Shown: one piece after another, positions 24,401-37,180 of the stretch | How positions within the stretch are numbered: position 1 is the stretch's first letter | Layout: each line of letters begins with the position of its first letter | Origin: Anseranas semipalmata | Lineage: Eukaryota; Chordata; Aves; Anseriformes; Anseranatidae | NCBI GenBank assembly: GCA_013399115.1 | Contig: VXAA01005609.1 | Span: forward strand, 401,449-465,448 | Length of the DNA stretch: 64,000 nt | Reading direction: 5' to 3' | Notes under the pieces: generated by a model | What the model was told of the DNA's origin: nothing | What the model saw: the letters and a program-made list of their open reading frames with translations, nothing else | Databases searched by the model: none | Made by a program: the position numbers and the translations under genes

Positions 24401-27400
24401 CACAAATGTTGCCCAAAGTCTTAGCCACAGATTAATTAAATATCTTCAGGAACACAGGCCTGAGATATCTGGCCATAAGTTTTATCTTGAATAAATAAAT
24501 ACACATCAGAAGAATTTGTCCCAGAAAATGGCCAGGTCATTTCTTTACTTGATTTTGCATAGGAGAGTTATACAAGAGTTTATCTTCCATGCTCTGATGA
24601 AGTTCTCACGAGAGCTTGTTGGGCTCCAAGATCTAGATCTTTTGGGGCCAGGCATCTGCAGTTTCAGCTCTCAGGGATGTATCTAGGCAAATTCAATATG
24701 GTTGGTGAGGTAGACTGTCACAAGCGGTGATAGCATTTGATTTCACTGAGCTTGTCAAAAATAATTTTAGACATAATTTGTTCATTGTGTATGAGATCCT
24801 GTTTTTCCACCATTGCTCTTGCAGCTGTGAAGTTTACCTAGTTCAGGATAGTGTATAGAACTAATAAATGTTTGCTCTGAGGAAAAATAGTGTATTGCTG
24901 GGGATGAAGGGGCTGCATTTTATCACAGGAAAAGTACACACGTGGTCTTCCATGACTCTTGGTCTTTATGGATTACTGAAGAAACATAATTAATCAACAG
25001 GATCAGAAGTAACAGAATTATATATGGGATGAATCTGGCCTCAGATCTTGTATTTAAGAATGAAGTTATTTTTTTAATTTCATGCTTGTATGAAGAAAAG
25101 AGAAAAATCATGGTAAGACAACTTGGGTAATAATTTTCCCCGGAGTACATATCTAAGGACAAACTCAGTTCTAGTTCTTAGCAATATATTCCTCCAGGAA
25201 TCAAAGGCAAAATTCAGCCATCTCTACTGGATAGTCTCAGTCTTTCTCTGTCACTTTTCATGTAATTGTTTTTGTATCATTCAAAAACAAACAAACAAAC
25301 CTTAAATGCATTTTTCAGGTGCTGCTAGTAAGACAGCTTTAAAAATGTTTTTGCCACCGAGCCATTAATCATACTGATTCTGCTAATGTCCACTGGTTTT
25401 TTAAACTTGACTCAGTCCCACCTGCTAGATGACAAGTCTAGGTATCAGAGTCTAAATTTGGCTCACTTCATTGTTTATGTAATGTTTCCTCCAAGAAGGG
25501 AAAGTGCAAGCCATATGAGGGACAAGGAAAGCTCACAGTTATTATTTGCAGCAACCTCTGTATTAAATTCGTGCAAAACCGGTAAGTGCCACAACAATGT
25601 ACTGTCTACCTGAGTTGCGTGTATTTAGGCCCCATATGGAAACTAATGAGAATGGAGAATATTCTGTGCTTCCTAGCATGTGTCTGGCATCCTGGCTTGT
25701 TGGAGTTTGTATACCCATCCTCCTCAAATCATCAGATTAAAAAAACCAAAGTGAAACAATAATGTGCTAAAATGTTCTAGCTTACTGTACTGAAAGGAGG
25801 ATTTGAGTTGAGGAGTTGCATTTAGGAACAGGTTACACTTATTTAAGTAAATAAAAATACTAAGAAAACAAACAAACAAAAGAAACAACCAACACCTTCA
25901 GCTCTAATAAACTACCTGACATCTGCAGGTTTGGGCCCAATATCTTTTCACAAAAAAAACAGTGTACTTATGCTAAAAAAATCAGTGGTATGTTGTACTT
26001 TTTTTTTTTTTTTTTTACTGTACTGACCATGGACCAGAAGTTTAGTAGACAAGTTTTTTTTCCCAATTATTATTAGAAAGTCGTTCTTTAGACATTTAAG
26101 TTCTGTTTTAAAGGGTGCTTAATAGGATTCCCTAATGTGCTACTGCCCTAGTATCACATTGACAGTAAAAGCCCAGGAAAAGGGTCTTTATGATTTGTAT
26201 TACAGAAGTATGTATAAACGCATATCAGAGCCTGCTCCATGGAGCTCAGCAGGTGGGTTTGTGTGATGCTGAGGCAGACGCTCTGTGCTGCAGCCATTCT
26301 GTGTCTCGGCCGCCTGCACCAGATGGGCCCAGCTTCCCTTCATCCCATGCACCCGGGACACTGTGAGCAGCTCTCGCATTTGTCATGTGGTGGGCACTGC
26401 TTGGTGACTCTGTGTGCCAGGTGTGGCTTGCCAAGGCAATTGGTGACTTGTGTCTGACTAACTGCAGCTAACAGCCAGAAACGGGGAGGGCAGGGAGACC
26501 CATGGATGTGGAGCAGCCTCCCACCATGCTGCTCCACATACATGGTCTCCAGGTGCTTCTGACCTCCTAGTCAACTGCCAATTTACAACTTTAGGCCCTA
26601 ATTAGCTCCCAGGGATGTATCAACAAAAAGCCATGATGCAGGTTTATAGGTGGCAACAACTGTTACTGTTCCTCCTCAGCAAAATTTGTTCACCAGTTTT
26701 TCCTTCCAGTCCTGAGGGACTTTTCTCTTACAGTATAACTTATCGCTCTGCTCTGACCTCACTGCCTCTTCTGTCAACTCCATTTTGGGTCCGTGTCCGG
26801 TTCCCTGAAGCTTTCCTGTCTGTTGTTTGTTCTCCTCCTTCCTTCCCTCTGAACCAACTCCACAGACTGGATGCTCTTGGAGGAAATAGTGTACCAACCC
26901 ATCTCCTTTGGGCTGTACCTAATTCAAAGCCATGTCAGGCCCAAGGCAACCTTCTGTCAAAAAAAAGCAGACACAGGTGTAGGTCACACTGGTATTAAGT
27001 GATCTCTAGCAGGGCCCTCAGCTTGCAGCAAGGGGAGAGTCAGCACAGGCCCATTCTCTCCCCACTTGTGGGCATCAGCTGACAGGGCTGTGCACCAGGC
27101 AGGGTGGGGTGGTTGTTAAATTCCTGCTTGGGCCTGGCAGAGAGGGGTTTGGTTTTATTTAAAGTAGGTGGTGGAGAAGCAGCAGCACTGGTGGTGAGGG
27201 GTCTCCAGCTGGGGCTGAGGCCTGTGGTGGAGCTCTGGGGCCCTCTGCCCCTGCAGAGGTGTGGCCTGGTTTGATGAGGGAGCCAGTGGCCGCTGTCCCT
27301 GAAGGGCCACCCCAGGGTGCCCTGGGCACTGTAGCCCCCAGCACTGCAACACATAATGCCTTTTCCCTGACCTTTCCCTCAGGTTTTTCAAATTCTCCTC

Positions 27401-28389
27401 CATGTGTTCCCAGAATAGATCTTGACCTCACCCTGCTTACTTTCTGTTTGCTTTCCCTTTCCTTACAACGCTGCCCCAGCTCTTTGTCCCCTGTCCAGAG
27501 AAATAAAAGATACGCTGGGGTGCTTTTGTTCCTTGTGGCCACTTGGTGCGTTAGAAGACAGTTAAGGTGTTTGCTCTTCTGAGTTGTGATCTGCCTGGTG
27601 CTGATGCTTCTTTGCTTACATCCCAAGGTAACTCTGCCTCATTGCCTTTTCTGATTTTGGCTCATGTTTTTCTGGGATTCATTTGTTCATCCCAAACTAA
27701 TCATGTTCTGCTACTCTGATTAAAGAACCTAGATTTTGGTCTATTAAGATGAATTTACAATGCAGTTTATGGGGAAAAAGCACCTTCAGAAACCACAAGT
27801 GACCTGATCAGAAAGCAAGAGTGCTGGAGGCAGAAGCACTGCATTGCAGGAAGAGAGTAGATTGAGATTATAACAAATAAATGAAAGTTCTAAAAATCAG
27901 AATGGCCTTAACATCACTCTCTAAAATAATGGATTAATTATTCCAGAGAGATTGTGCTATGTGTCCCTCTGCTAACTGGGCTTTTATTTCTTCCCTCTGG
28001 AGTGAGGCAAGAAAGTGGTTGCTTAAATCACTATTGACATACAGCATATGAATTCCAGTTTTGATTTTATGAACAGCCTCTATCATCACGTCTCGTGTGG
28101 ACTGTCTCATGCTCATTGTAGTGTGGGGTTAGACACACTGTCACCATCCCTATAAATAGCCTGCTTGGTTATGAAGGACTATTAGTATTTCCTCTGGGAA
28201 GAATAGGACTTTTGACTGATGCATTTTAGGCCAGTTCTCTTTAAACCTCCTAGAGGAGATAAAGTTTGGAGAGTGAGAAACCTGCTAAAGAAAGCCAATA
28301 GTCAAGGTATTAATAGTTGAAGTGCAGGCACCCAGTGAGCGTGGAGAGTCCACAGAGAAAGCTGCAGTTAGGAGGAGTAGGACAGTGGC
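21473..28389. other. Intergenic, part 3
   Basis: No gene recognised. Features seen are a (CAAA)n run at about 25,283-25,300, a T-run at 25,999-26,017 and GC-richer patches at 26,220-26,550 and 27,000-27,480 with overlapping open frames on both strands. I could not tie any of these to a protein family. Confidence 0.6.
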
Positions 28390-28566
28390 GTGCTTTTAAA
28401 AAGAAGGCGCAGCTGCAGGGCTGGCAAGGAGCAAGAAAGCTGCCATACAGAGAAAGAGAAGCTCCCTGTGATCCAGCAGGAAGCTGAGCTGCTGCGCAAG
28501 ACTGTTGCAATGTTGGACAGGTCTGCTCCGCACCCAGAAAATGCTCAAACATACTGGGGAATGGGA
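28390..28566 (+). other. Exon-like open stretch, unknown
   Basis: A reading frame with a charged, coiled-coil-like composition (KEQES, EKEKLPVIQQEAELLRKTV, then DRSAPHPENAQTYWGMG) runs into a good donor-like gtaagc at 28567. I do not recognise the protein, I see no clear acceptor or partner exon, and the antisense strand is also open here. It could be an unannotated or lineage-specific exon, a non-coding RNA exon or chance. Confidence 0.2.
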
Positions 28567-31500
28567 GGTAAGCTGACATTGTTTTCTGTATCTTTATTTT
28601 CGGAACAAAGTAGGGGGTAATTATGTATAGAAAATACTGTGTTTCAACTATCAACTGTTTAGCTGTTAGTATGATCTTTTGAGTGTGGAGTGTGGAGACC
28701 ACCTTCAAGCAAATACCCAGCACCCTCAAGGTAGGTTTAGTAGGGATGGATGCTTTTAAGCTTGTCAAGAGAATGGGGGTCCTTGGTTCTAGAGATATAG
28801 GTCATCTGGTCTGTACAACCCTCTCCCTGTGAAGAAATGTGCTGGAGACACCAAAGAGAGCACAGGTTCTGCTGACTGTGAAGTGAGGGAAGTTTTACTG
28901 CACTCAGTGTGAGAGGTCAAATACAGCATGTGGCATTGACAGGTAACAAGGCTTTCTAGGTGTCTTCTCCTGGCTATTGAAAGTAACAAATGCCAAGATA
29001 TTCTGGGGTTTTCCTTACAATTAACAACCCGTCTGGAATTCAGACCTCACCTTCCACAACCTGGGAAGTTTCCAAGAGTGCATTTAATCGGCAGAAGAAC
29101 CCTTTGTGCAAACAGTGAGTCTGTACACAAAAAGATTGCTCTGCCAAAAGGAAAGAAATAGAGCATTAAATTTAAGGATGACTAAATTTTTCTGAATAGT
29201 GAGGAAAGCACCACACTTGCCAGTTATCTCTTCTGTGCATTTCCTCAGTTGTGGCTGGGGCCATCTGATGACTGTTTCCCTTTCACTCCCAGCGCAGTGC
29301 AGTCTGTCTGCTGTCAGCAGTTAATGAAGTCACTCACAAGCCTCCATTCCCTGGGGAAAAGCACTTCTATGAATAGACCTGTTACTTACGTCTCTGGTTG
29401 CAATGCTCTCAGCGCTTCTTTTACTGTGCCACCATTTCTAATGATTGTGCCATTTTCGAACAACGGCCTTTCATTGTGGAGCTACTGCTATTCAGGATGC
29501 CAAAAAAGCTCTTGCTTCTGGCACAGCTGTAGAGCTCTGTGAATGCTTCCGTGTTGTCCTTAGTGACAGACACAGGTTCTGAGGTACCACAGACTTACCA
29601 AAAATGTGCAGAAAGTGAACGAGTAATCTTATTGTAGCACATACTTTTAATAATAGTCCACAGTGAATGCCATCGTGAGATATTTCATCAACACATGTCC
29701 TACAATAAGGAGGAAATAAAAGTTTTTGTTTCTGAGAACAAAATATTTCCATTCTACTGAAATAGAAAGAGAAACTGTTGATCTGATGAGAAGTATTAGA
29801 GAACATCACATATTTGCCCAGCTGAGCTTGCATGTCTGGTTATGATTAAGCTTGTGTTTTGTAAGGAGTTATGTGTTGGTCTAGACAGAGGTGGGCTATA
29901 AAAGAAACAAAGATATGAAGACAGATAAAGAATGATGAATCATAATAATGTATTGTCCAAAGTATGGAGATATAAGATGTTGTAAATATTTACTACAATT
30001 TGTAGGGTCTACCATTAGTGCCAGTGAAATCAAGGACTACTCAGTGGAGTAAGTCACTGGTTTGTGTTTTCATGACTGAGTTGCATGGTTGAGGTCCAAC
30101 CCCAAATAATTTTAGCTGAACAACTCTCTAAGAAAATTTAGCTAAGAATACCAATAAACGGACAAAAAGAGAGGGACTGAGTAAAATAGCATTCAGTTTG
30201 AACATTACCTATTCTCTCTTTGGGAGATGTGGGGGACAATTTTTTTTAAAGTGTGTTTTTTATATACACTTTTTAATCAGACTTGTTCTTAATAGCCCCT
30301 CCACACACACATCAAGTTGACAAAATTTTAGTTCTTAGAGGGTTATGATAAGGTCTTCAATAAAATGCAACTGTCGATCTCTCTGCATCATGATCTGAAT
30401 GTCAGAACCACTCCTACATGAGCAGAGTTAAAGTTTTTTTCTTACACGAAGCTTTGTTCATGTTCCTTGTGCTCCTGCCTATATAAAGTCAAAACAAAAG
30501 AAACTTGCCACTCATACTTCTCATTTCATATTAATTCTGGATGGCTGAATAAGTTTGTGATTCATGACCCATGTTAAAATTTAACGTCAGCCTTTAATGT
30601 GTTCGGCCTGACACATGGTGTGTCTTATAATGTTGATATATCTCATCGACCTAGCAATCTGCATCAGCTTGCTTAAACATGCCATGAAAGGAAAATGATA
30701 TGGTAGTCCTGATCTACTTCTCTGTCAAAGCTTTAATTAAAACATTCACACTGTCTGCTAAGGGTTTGGGGCAAACTTGTAAGATGCCTGTACTGTCATT
30801 CACAACATTTCATTTTGAAAGTTTAGGAAGATAGGAATATGCCTCATAAATCAGAGTTCTGTGACCTGGTCAGCATCTCAACAACATCCAAAACTCTTGT
30901 CTGACTTGCCCTCTGTTATCCTGTATATAAGAAAACACAAAGTCACACATTGTATTTTTTCCCTGATGCATTTGCTAAGCACTTAATTCCGGTAACAACC
31001 AAAGCAGCTGCAGTGTGTTCAGCAGACCTGCAGAGCCAGAGCAGAGATGCTCTCACAGTGGTTCTCATTCTTTTCTCAGAGATCCAGAGGTACAGACCTG
31101 AGGACAGATTTGCCCCTTTAGGGTTTGTTTCCAATTGCTGGCACCCAGACAGCTTGAAGGCTGTGGCAAGGCAATACTCAGCCATCTGCAAGTTTGGCGG
31201 CTGGGAGGTAGAGCTTGATCAAAATGAGGTTTCATTTAGTGCTAGCTGCTCCTGAAATGAGACCCTACTAGACTACCTAGGAACAGCACGTGTATGCTAA
31301 AGCTTCCTGGCTGTGTCTGCAGAGGTGTCTTATTAAGGTCATATAGAGATTGTTTTTCTTACCTTAGCAGAACCATCTAGAGGGTAAGACTACAAATGCT
31401 GCCATCTCTCCCCAGGGCAGAAAACCTACTTGTAACAGTGAACCTTATCACCAGAAGATGCTTCTTGCCCCCTTTGGTACCACAGTGCCATGCTAGCATC

Positions 31501-33206
31501 AATTCCTCTGATCCAGTAGCAATGGATGTTAAAAGCACAGCCAATACCTTAATCGGCTGCTTAAAATCAGCTTCAGCAACTTTTGCTCCCCCTCTGACCT
31601 TTTCCTGGCTTCTGCATCCCCTGTGTTTGGCTGTCTTCCACCCAGGCATTTAGGCTCAGATTTGGAAATCCCCTGTTCCCAACACTGGACTGTTATTTTT
31701 CTGGCAGTATTTACCTGCTGTCCTTGTAGAATCAAGGCCTTTGTGATGCCTGTGCTGTTATTCAAAGTATTAATAGAAATTATAAACAGAAAGAGGTCTC
31801 AACCATGGGCTGTCAAGACAGGAGCTTGTGATGCTCTGTCTGAGCCTGAACCAGTTCTGGTTGCAAAAAAGGAGCAATTTCTTCCAAGGAGTGATCTTCC
31901 TCAAGCAATCTTCATCACTATAACAACAGAAGAAGCACAGTACCAGGACCATTAAGAAAATGATATGCTATGAAGATTGTGAACTTAGAAGAATGTAAGC
32001 AAAAGGCCAAGTCTCGAAAGATTCATTAATATATAAGTTCAGAAGCACCGGCTAAATCAAACTATCATTGTTCAACACACAAACATAGTAAATAAAACTA
32101 AGAGGTGTTTTTTGAAGAAGCGGAGGGAGAAAAGAAAAATACCACTATAAAAGTGGTAAGAAGTCAGATAGTAACACGTAAGAACAGAGATATCAGTGGA
32201 GAATGAAGGGAAAAATAGGCTTTATTACTCTATGTGAGCAAACTGATGTTGAAGGAGACCTTGTGAAAATGAATGCCTTTCTCAGTAATGTGACTTTGCA
32301 CTGGTATCATGAATAGTTGTTTATCAGCAGGTTCTACAAACCCAGTCACATTCTGAATAAGTAACTGCAATGTTCTTGTTTGCTTTTCTATGGGTTTTAA
32401 ACCATAAATATTGAGCAGCTTTCAAAAGACAAGAGAGAAAATGATGACATCATGAGAACATGATAAATATGTACTTTCCACAAGCCGTTGCTAACATATT
32501 CAGTCCGCTACTGGCACTATTTATTATATAAACTTTCTTGAAATTGTTACCATGATTTTGGCTTGTAGGTCATGTATAATCCCCTTTTATCTTCAAGTTA
32601 ACATGAAACAGGCAGAAGTGGGCATTTGTGGTTTTCCTATGTGCAAGAAAGGTCACACTACAGAACAAGATAGGAATATCCATAACTTTGAATTCCACAA
32701 AGATGGCTGAAAAAAATAAATTTGGCAGTTGATATGTTGGATTATTAATTTTCTGGTCCAGATTTGTTCTGGGTAACAGTAAAAACCTAATGTGCCCAAC
32801 TTTAGAGCCAGTTTACTCTTGACTGTGTCCATAGAAAATGCAGAGAAAGGGGCACCTCCTGTGGGTGAGCCCAAGCCCTGTGTTTACTGTTCCCCGGAGG
32901 TTTGCTTATACCACATTCATGGCCTGGCACGCTCCCTGGGTGTAGTCATAGCAGCAGTGTTTAACCTGTTTGAATTCTTCCTCAGTCTCTGCTGTTCCTC
33001 TCAGACATTACTGAGCACAGCTATTGTTCTCTGATTTAAAAGGGCATTCAGATGTCTCTTCCAAATTAACATTAACTCAGCTGTCACTCAGCCTTTGTGC
33101 TGGCTGCAGACTGCACAGTTTCGTCAGATATCAGACTGCAGCACCTGCACAGCTTCTCCTTCAAATCTGTTGACCATCAGTGGTGGACATTTTCTTTTTT
33201 TGTTTG

Positions 33207-33237
<31 letters not shown>

Positions 33238-34231
33238 GTAGACACGGTGCAAATGCCTTTGATATTAGCCAATATGGGGGAGTTTTACTGTGCTGAGTAA
33301 TGTCTTTCTTACCTGTTTATGAACACCTGTGCCGTAGCTATGTCCAGGCCAATAACATTGCTTAAGCAGCATAGTGAAACAGCAGATTTTCCAGTAACAG
33401 TTGTTTTCCCCAGAGTTTCTCCTGAATCAGTCTCACGAACCAGACATGCTAACTAATAATAGTTTTGCAATTTGTTCTTCAGGTGGTAAAGCCACCAGTG
33501 TAGGCATTTCTAAAGCTTTCACTCTTCATAAATAAATGCTGTCTACGCTCTGGGAATAACTTTTATCATTCACTCTTAGACTTTGTCAATGAGGCTTTTT
33601 GTGCCATTTTGCAGTCCATGTACAGAACTGGATTTTTGTGTTTCTTTTTCTCCTATCTCACATGGTAATTGTTAGGTTGCCTAATAGTATGTTCACTAAC
33701 CTCTTTACCCTTATTTATGTTTTTCATATAGTAACCTTATGGTAAACTCTCAAGTGTTTCGCCTGATTAGGGTGCGCAGGGTCTTGCCCTAACTTAGAGA
33801 GTATCATCCACCAGATCAGCAACATATGGTAAATCAAAAGCAAGAGTAATGTTGGAAAGAATCACATCATAACTGACTGACATATAATGAATAACTGACA
33901 GCTATGACTCAGTGTCTGCATTTCTTCCCTAACACAACACTGTATTGTAGGCTGGCTTTGTATTGTTTTTTTCACATAGTTTCAGGTAATGGTTAACTCC
34001 AAATGACTAAAGTACCTCCAGGAGAACTGATGAGACTTCTTACAAACAGTTACTCAAGTTCAAAAGTAAATTCAAGCTTTTACTTTATCTCTTTCTTAAA
34101 AATATAATTTCTTTTGTCTGAAGCTATTTTAAAACTTCCCTATAAATGTAAAGCTATCAGTACTACTACAGGATAATTTCAAGGTAGAATGATTGTATTC
34201 CAGGCAAATGCATACACAGTATGTGCATCCA
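28567..34231. other. Intergenic, part 4
   Basis: No gene recognised. It contains T/G-rich simple sequence at about 33,191-33,240 and a few 80-110 codon open frames (31,396-31,955 on both strands) without recognisable motifs. Confidence 0.6.
33191..33240 (+). repeat. (TTTG)n simple repeat
   Basis: A run of T-rich TTTG/TTTTG units with no sign of an attached retroposon body. Confidence 0.85.
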
Positions 34232-34304
34232 TTTTTTGTTGTTGTTGTTTTCTGTTTGTTTGGTTGGTTTTTGTTTGGTTGGGTTTTTTTTTTTTTTTTT
34301 TTTT
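34232..34304 (+). repeat. T/G-rich simple repeat with long T-tract
   Basis: (GTT)n, then GGTT/GTTT units, then an uninterrupted T-run of about 22. It lies a few hundred bases before the LINE relic but on present evidence is a separate simple repeat. Confidence 0.85.
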
Positions 34305-34999
34305 CCCCTCATTTTGAAAACAAGCCATTTTAGCATCTGTGGCAATGCAGTCATTTCTGTGATGAAACATAACTTTGCATCAGCTTACATTGTAGGATGA
34401 AATATGGAAGGAGAGAGCACTGAGAACAACACGAAATGGGAAATCTATTTGAGTAGGTTTGTCCTGAAGGAAAAGCTACCATTACAGTTTCATTCCTGAA
34501 GAGGGTGTGTTAAAGTATGCAACATAATAAAGAGTAGCAGATGTCTTAAGAATTGATGCTATGGGGAGTGTTTTAAGGCATTTATCTTTTGAGAGGAAAG
34601 AGGACTTTTCACAAAAAGTAGATGAACTCCATCTGAGCAAGTGTGGTACTCATTTTCTGGAACTAGGATTGCTATAATTGATATCAATATGGTATAACAT
34701 GATTACGTCATGTAACAACACTACAAAATAGTACATGCTGACAACATACATTTACATATCCATATAACCAGTAAAAGGATTGTAAGCAAGCAAATAAGAG
34801 AGAAGGTTGGGGGACATTTTATGTAACTTCCATGCCTGGTTCTGAAAAGCGGGAAATGGTGAATGTATGGGGGAGAAAGAAATATCAGATGGGAGCAACA
34901 CAGACAGGAAAAATAAGTATTAACGTGGGTGGGAACATGAGGCAAATGGCCTGGATGTCAGGAATAAAAGGAATGTGAGCAATGTAATTTAAAAAAAAA

Positions 35000-37180
35000 A
35001 GTGCAATGTCATAGAAGACAAGTTGAGATATTTATATACAAAAAGTGTGCACAAGAAGATGTAGGCTAGAAGTGCAGGGCCCAGGATGACCCTGAATCTC
35101 TCAAGGATAGCAAAGTATGGTGGATGAGTAATCTATGACTGAAATACTCTTAAACTGATGTGTAGACTGTTATGAAAACTAAAAATAAAAGCAGAGGTAC
35201 AAAGGCATCACTCACTAACAATGCAGAGATGGCATGGGCAGGGTGGAATTTGTCAAATTTTAGGGGCAAAGTATGGCGAATAAGCGTCATCTGAAGGACC
35301 ACTAAAGAACAGTTACATTTCTAATACAGACGACTTCAAGCATGAAGGCGAAACTTCCAAGCAGTCTCATTATGGGAAATTTTAACTGCACAGAAATAGA
35401 GTATAAAGCAAATGGTAATGATAACAGTAGAGCCAGTTATTCCAGGCTGTGATAGCTGGCAGATTTCATCACTATGCAGTCACTGGACTAATATGATGCT
35501 ATTCTAGGTGGTCTTTGTTAGGTAGTGATGACATAGAGCAGCTGGTTGTAGAAAATAACCTAGCTAAAGTTATCCCAAATTGATTCAATTGAAAATGTGA
35601 AAGAATAAACAAAAATAGGCCTGTTAAATACAGTACTTCAGAAGTACACATTTTGAGAAACTGAAGAAACTAGTTCGTTTTGTTAAGTGGATGAAAGTTC
35701 CAAATGTGAGGTTTAGAATTCCCTGAATTTAAACATTTATTAAAAAATAAATAAATTTGTGCTTTCCACTGTAAGTAGAGAATGAAGGGTGCTAACACCT
35801 TACTGGATGAGTAGATCCTTCAAAAAAGATATTAAGAGTGAGCAAAGAGAGTGAAAGGCATAGGGGAAGCAACTGTATCTTGGGAACTGAGAAGTGTAGA
35901 GTACGGTCATATCTGTGAAGTGGCAAACAGACTTACCATCTGTAAACCATGCACAAAGACTAAAGCTTCTTGTACCACAAAAATGAAAGGAGGTCTGGTA
36001 TGTGGTAAGAATGGGGTAGAGATTAAAGATAGTGTAAATACTGCCCAAACCAAATAATTTTTTTTTCTTCCGTGAAGAGGATGGTATAGAACATGGAGAA
36101 AAATTAACAAGATGGGAAGAATATGTAGAAATAAGAATTAACATTTGCAAACATGAAAATTAAATCCAATGAGCAGAGTTGGCTGATAGTGGAATGATGT
36201 CCATAATCCATCCTAAAATGCTGAAAGAACCAGCAAATTAAATTTCAAGTACAGGAATAGGTTTTTCTGAAAAGATCTACCAAATCAAAAGAGAGAGAAG
36301 AATGAAGGAAAAGTGACCTCATATCTACATTTCATTAATTTGACCTTAACCATATGCAAATTTTGTACACATTTTGCTAGAAAGGATAAATAAAGATGTG
36401 GATATAAAATTGGAAAAAAAAATAGGATAAAAGCAATAAATGTTTGGTAAAATGTATAAGGGCCAAGAATATGTATGGTAGATACTATTTGTTCTGAACG
36501 GGGAATTGTTGGGCTAACCAGAGGTTACAAACAGAGATTTTCAAGCATCATGTTTTCAGCGAATCTCTGAAATTACTAATGCTTTCATTGCTGCTAAAAG
36601 TGGCATGCTCAGATGAGAAAAATATCCATTCCATTATATAGGCAGAGTGGGGGAACTTGAGAGCTGGAGGTCTGGGATTAAATTTAATAGCACAAACTGA
36701 GGTGGAAATGATTTCTGTTTTATCAAGTGGACAGGAGAAAGACCATACCACCTTGGTCAGTCATTAGAAGGATGCTCACAGAACTGGGATGGAGCAACGG
36801 AAAAGGCAAAAATGATCCTCCTTAGATATGATGCAGGTGGCTTAGGAAGAAATACGTAAGCATGGACACCAGCGTAGGAGGCATTGGTCAGAGCTCTTCT
36901 GCCATACTGTGAACAGTCTGTCACTCATAATTAGGACAGAGCATTGAAAGTGCTACACAAAACAAAGAATAAGGGATATACAATTGCTGCCTATAAATAC
37001 ATCAAGGGGAGGGGAACGAAGGGCAGGGCAAATACTAGGAAAGGAAAGAAGTTATTTAAGTTACCAGACAATGTTGTCACTAAAACAAATGGATATAAAT
37101 TGAAAGTTAGCCCATCTAGGCTGGAGTTTAGAAGGTCTCCAGCAATGAGAAGAGTGAAATCTCTGAAACAGTCCTAGCGA
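35000..37180 (+). mobile_element. Decayed CR1-type LINE (endonuclease and reverse transcriptase remnants)
   Basis: A non-LTR retrotransposon relic in + orientation, recognised by colinear protein landmarks broken by stops and frameshifts. At 35372-35389 MGNFNC stands where the endonuclease MGDFN motif should be, its Asp now Asn. About 36,200-36,240 matches the region before the RT core (IHPKMLKEPAN). At 36,670-36,700 GIKFN matches the RT segment usually read as MKFN. At 36887-36922 VRALLPYCEQSV corresponds to the usual VRPHLEYCVQ. An open piece at 36944-37177 contains IAAYKYIKGRG, ELFQL-like KLFKLPDNV and TKTNGYKL, which match the conserved C-terminal end of CR1/L3 polymerases. RT motifs between these are largely deleted, so it is inactive. 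The left border is vague and could reach 34,500; the right border is near 37,180. Confidence 0.72.

Noticed and set aside
26220..27630. Cluster of overlapping ORFs on both strands in a GC-rich intergenic patch
   Set aside because: Openness on both strands reflects base composition; no domain, splice structure or repeat signature was recognised.
31377..31955. Overlapping ORFs suggesting a small gene
   Set aside because: Frames on both strands are open, there is no recognisable product, and codon patterns do not favour one frame.
34166..34370. Lysine/asparagine-rich minus-strand ORFs
   Set aside because: They are translations of the T/G-rich simple repeat and T-tract at 34,232-34,304.
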